64,000 bases of DNA from Streptococcus suis (GTDB lineage Bacteria; Bacillota; Bacilli; Lactobacillales; Streptococcaceae): assembly GCF_002960625.1 (NCBI RefSeq), contig NZ_POJH01000029.1, positions 1 to 64,000 of the forward strand, in the 5' to 3' direction. The position numbers were made by a program, and so were the translations under genes. The notes under the pieces are model-generated. The model ran no database searches. It had not been told where the DNA came from and worked only from the letters and a program-made list of their open reading frames with translations. Shown piece by piece: positions 62,753-64,000 of the stretch. How positions within the stretch are numbered: position 1 is the stretch's first letter; every line of letters starts with the position of its first letter.

Positions 62753-63657
62753 CTTGCTGGCTCAACCCCTAGCTGATTTAATTTCTCCACGGCCTCCTTG
62801 GCCAACTGGAAGCCGTCATGACCAGATAGGCTGATGCGGTGGCAGTTCTTCTCGCTATCTGCTAGCATGACCTCTAACTGATAGTCGGCTCCAACTTGTT
62901 TGGCCAAGGCAGCGATTGGGAAGGTGCAGTCAGCCCCCATTCCACGTAAAAATTCCCGCTCAATGCCGGCGCAGACTGCGGTTTCAGGATGGTTTATACT
63001 GGATAAGATGTCCAAAACTTGCTGGTCATCCGCCCGACATTCGATTCCCAGAGCTGCCTGGGCAACGGCAGGAAGACAAATGGATTCATCCAAATATTCG
63101 ATGTCCAAGTCAGCCTGGCTGGTCCAGCCAAGCCGATTGATCCCCGCAACTGCTAAGACAATAGCATCGTACTGGCCGTCACGGACCTTTTGGATACGGC
63201 TGTCGATATTTCCACGCAGGGACTTGTAGACCAAGTCAGGCCGAACAGCCTCAAGCTGAACTTGACGGCGAAGACTACTAGTCCCCACTACTGATCCAGC
63301 TGGCAAGCTAGCCAAGGTCATACCTGCTTCCCTGAAAATCAAACAGTCACGCACATCCTCACGCTCCGGACAGGCTCCAATGACACATCCCTCAGCTAGT
63401 AGCCCTGGAACATCTTTCAAGCTATGGACTGCTATATCAATCTCTTTTTCCACCAGTGCCTTTTCAATATCCTTGACAAAAACGCCTTTTCCACCAATTT
63501 TTTGGAGGCTGACATGAACTAGCTTGTCCCCTGTCGTTTTATAAGGAACCAGTTCAAACGCAACATCAGGATGCAAGGCCTTAAGGGCATCTACAACCAT
63601 ATTGGTCTGAGTCAGTGCTAGCTGGCTCTGGCGGGTTCCAACTCTAATTACTGTCAT
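62749..63657 (-). CDS. hemC: Porphobilinogen deaminase (hydroxymethylbilane synthase)
   Basis: A 302-residue enzyme that builds the linear tetrapyrrole. VGTRQSQLALTQTNMVVDAL, KGVFVKDIEKALVEKEIDIA, HSLKDVPG, GTSSLRRQVQL and LRGNIDSRIQK bind the cofactor and substrate. The dipyrromethane-attachment cysteine is in GMGADCTFPI (~245). It overlaps hemA by 14 bases. Confidence -1.
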   Translation of the reverse strand: MTVIRVGTRQSQLALTQTNMVVDALKALHPDVAFELVPYKTTGDKLVHVSLQKIGGKGVFVKDIEKALVEKEIDIAVHSLKDVPGLLAEGCVIGACPEREDVRDCLIFREAGMTLASLPAGSVVGTSSLRRQVQLEAVRPDLVYKSLRGNIDSRIQKVRDGQYDAIVLAVAGINRLGWTSQADLDIEYLDESICLPAVAQAALGIECRADDQQVLDILSSINHPETAVCAGIEREFLRGMGADCTFPIAALAKQVGADYQLEVMLADSEKNCHRISLSGHDGFQLAKEAVEKLNQLGVEPAR

Positions 63658-64000
63658 GGTCTTCTCCTAGTCTATCTGCTTGTAAGCCAAAAAGTTTACA
63701 GACCAAGGCAATGTCGTAGTCAGACCTTTCTCCAACAGACATTTCCTTGAGTTGTAAAATGGGCTCTCGAATCAACTGATTGACAATTCCTTTCATGTGT
63801 TTAGAAATTTGTTTCTGTTCCCTCTCGGTCAAATTAGGTATCTTCCGATTGATACTTTCTAGGGATGTGGCATGAATTTGCAAGGCTTTCTCCCTCAGTT
63901 CACGGATGAGAGGCACAATTCCCAACTGAGCTTGCCAGGCTTGGTATTTGACCAACTCTCCTTCTATTTCCAAAACAATCTGTTCAGCAATCTCTCTCCG
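63644..64000 (-). CDS. hemA: C-terminal part of glutamyl-tRNA reductase (continues beyond the right edge)
   Basis: The last 118 residues run without a break from the window edge to the stop at 63644. They show the helical dimerisation domain of HemA (IVPLIRELREKALQIHATSLE, then LTEREQKQISKHMKGIVNQL and IREPILQLKE). The catalytic and NADPH domains lie beyond the window. As first step of tetrapyrrole synthesis it heads the overlapping run hemA-hemC-hemD-hemB-hemL-cobU-cobS-cobC. Confidence -1.
   Translation of the reverse strand, partial: RREIAEQIVLEIEGELVKYQAWQAQLGIVPLIRELREKALQIHATSLESINRKIPNLTEREQKQISKHMKGIVNQLIREPILQLKEMSVGERSDYDIALVCKLFGLQADRLGEDHDSN

Overview
The window looks like a Streptococcus chromosome. 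Gram-positive, low-GC gene style is evident: strong AGGAGG ribosome sites, TTGACA/TATAAT promoters, a YSIRK-type surface-protein signal, an LPXTG nucleotidase, a fused two-receptor glutamine transporter, PyrR attenuators and CcpA-like sites. Gene content (eut + pdu + cobalamin genes beside glgCDAB) recalls S. sanguinis-like streptococci, while other loci recall the S. suis group. I cannot fix the species from the sequence alone.

Layout. 1-2.7 kb: start of a surface protein (minus strand), then an Rpn/PD-(D/E)XK nuclease gene followed by three tandem small ORFs that repeat only its C-terminal tail. 2.7-33.4 kb: mostly housekeeping genes: obg, uvrC, glnPQ, a GNAT enzyme, a lactate permease, an ABC-F protein behind a leader-peptide attenuator, an O-acetylhomoserine sulfhydrylase, maf, an LPXTG 5'-nucleotidase, pyrC-ung, a glycosyltransferase, pyrE, pyrF and pyrK-pyrD with two PyrR attenuators, a LysR regulator, the glycogen operon glgC-glgD-glgA-glgB, and an amino-acid binding lipoprotein. 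33.4-55.3 kb: one long minus-strand locus that merges ethanolamine (eut) and propanediol (pdu) use around one set of microcompartment shell proteins. 55.3-56.1 kb: regulatory region with an antitermination site for the first eut gene and, on the plus strand, a cobalamin riboswitch fused to a pair of ANTAR-type hairpins (an EutX/Rli55-like sRNA). 56.1-64 kb: a flavin reductase, an old-yellow-enzyme oxidoreductase, and a cobalamin operon hemA-hemC-hemD-hemB-hemL-cobU-cobS-cobC.

How it fits together. The hem and cob genes make cobalamin. Diol dehydratase (PduCDE) and ethanolamine lyase (EutBC) need its adenosyl form, which an EutT-like adenosyltransferase would supply. Both enzymes release aldehydes inside a protein shell. 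EutE/PduP, PduL, the iron alcohol dehydrogenase and AckA turn the aldehydes into alcohol, acyl phosphate, acid and ATP. EutV would read hairpins in the leaders of the eut genes, and the B12-sensing sRNA would titrate it.

Most notable: EutV lacks the phosphoacceptor aspartate (Ala in its place), lacks one acidic-pocket residue, and no eutW kinase gene is present in the window, yet three ANTAR dual-hairpin sites are well formed. The Rpn nuclease with a tandem array of separate C-terminal-domain ORFs, each joined by the same 11-nt overlap, is a second candidate for an undescribed system. The ABC-F leader (five-residue peptide, terminator and an exactly complementary antiterminator) is a third strong regulatory element.
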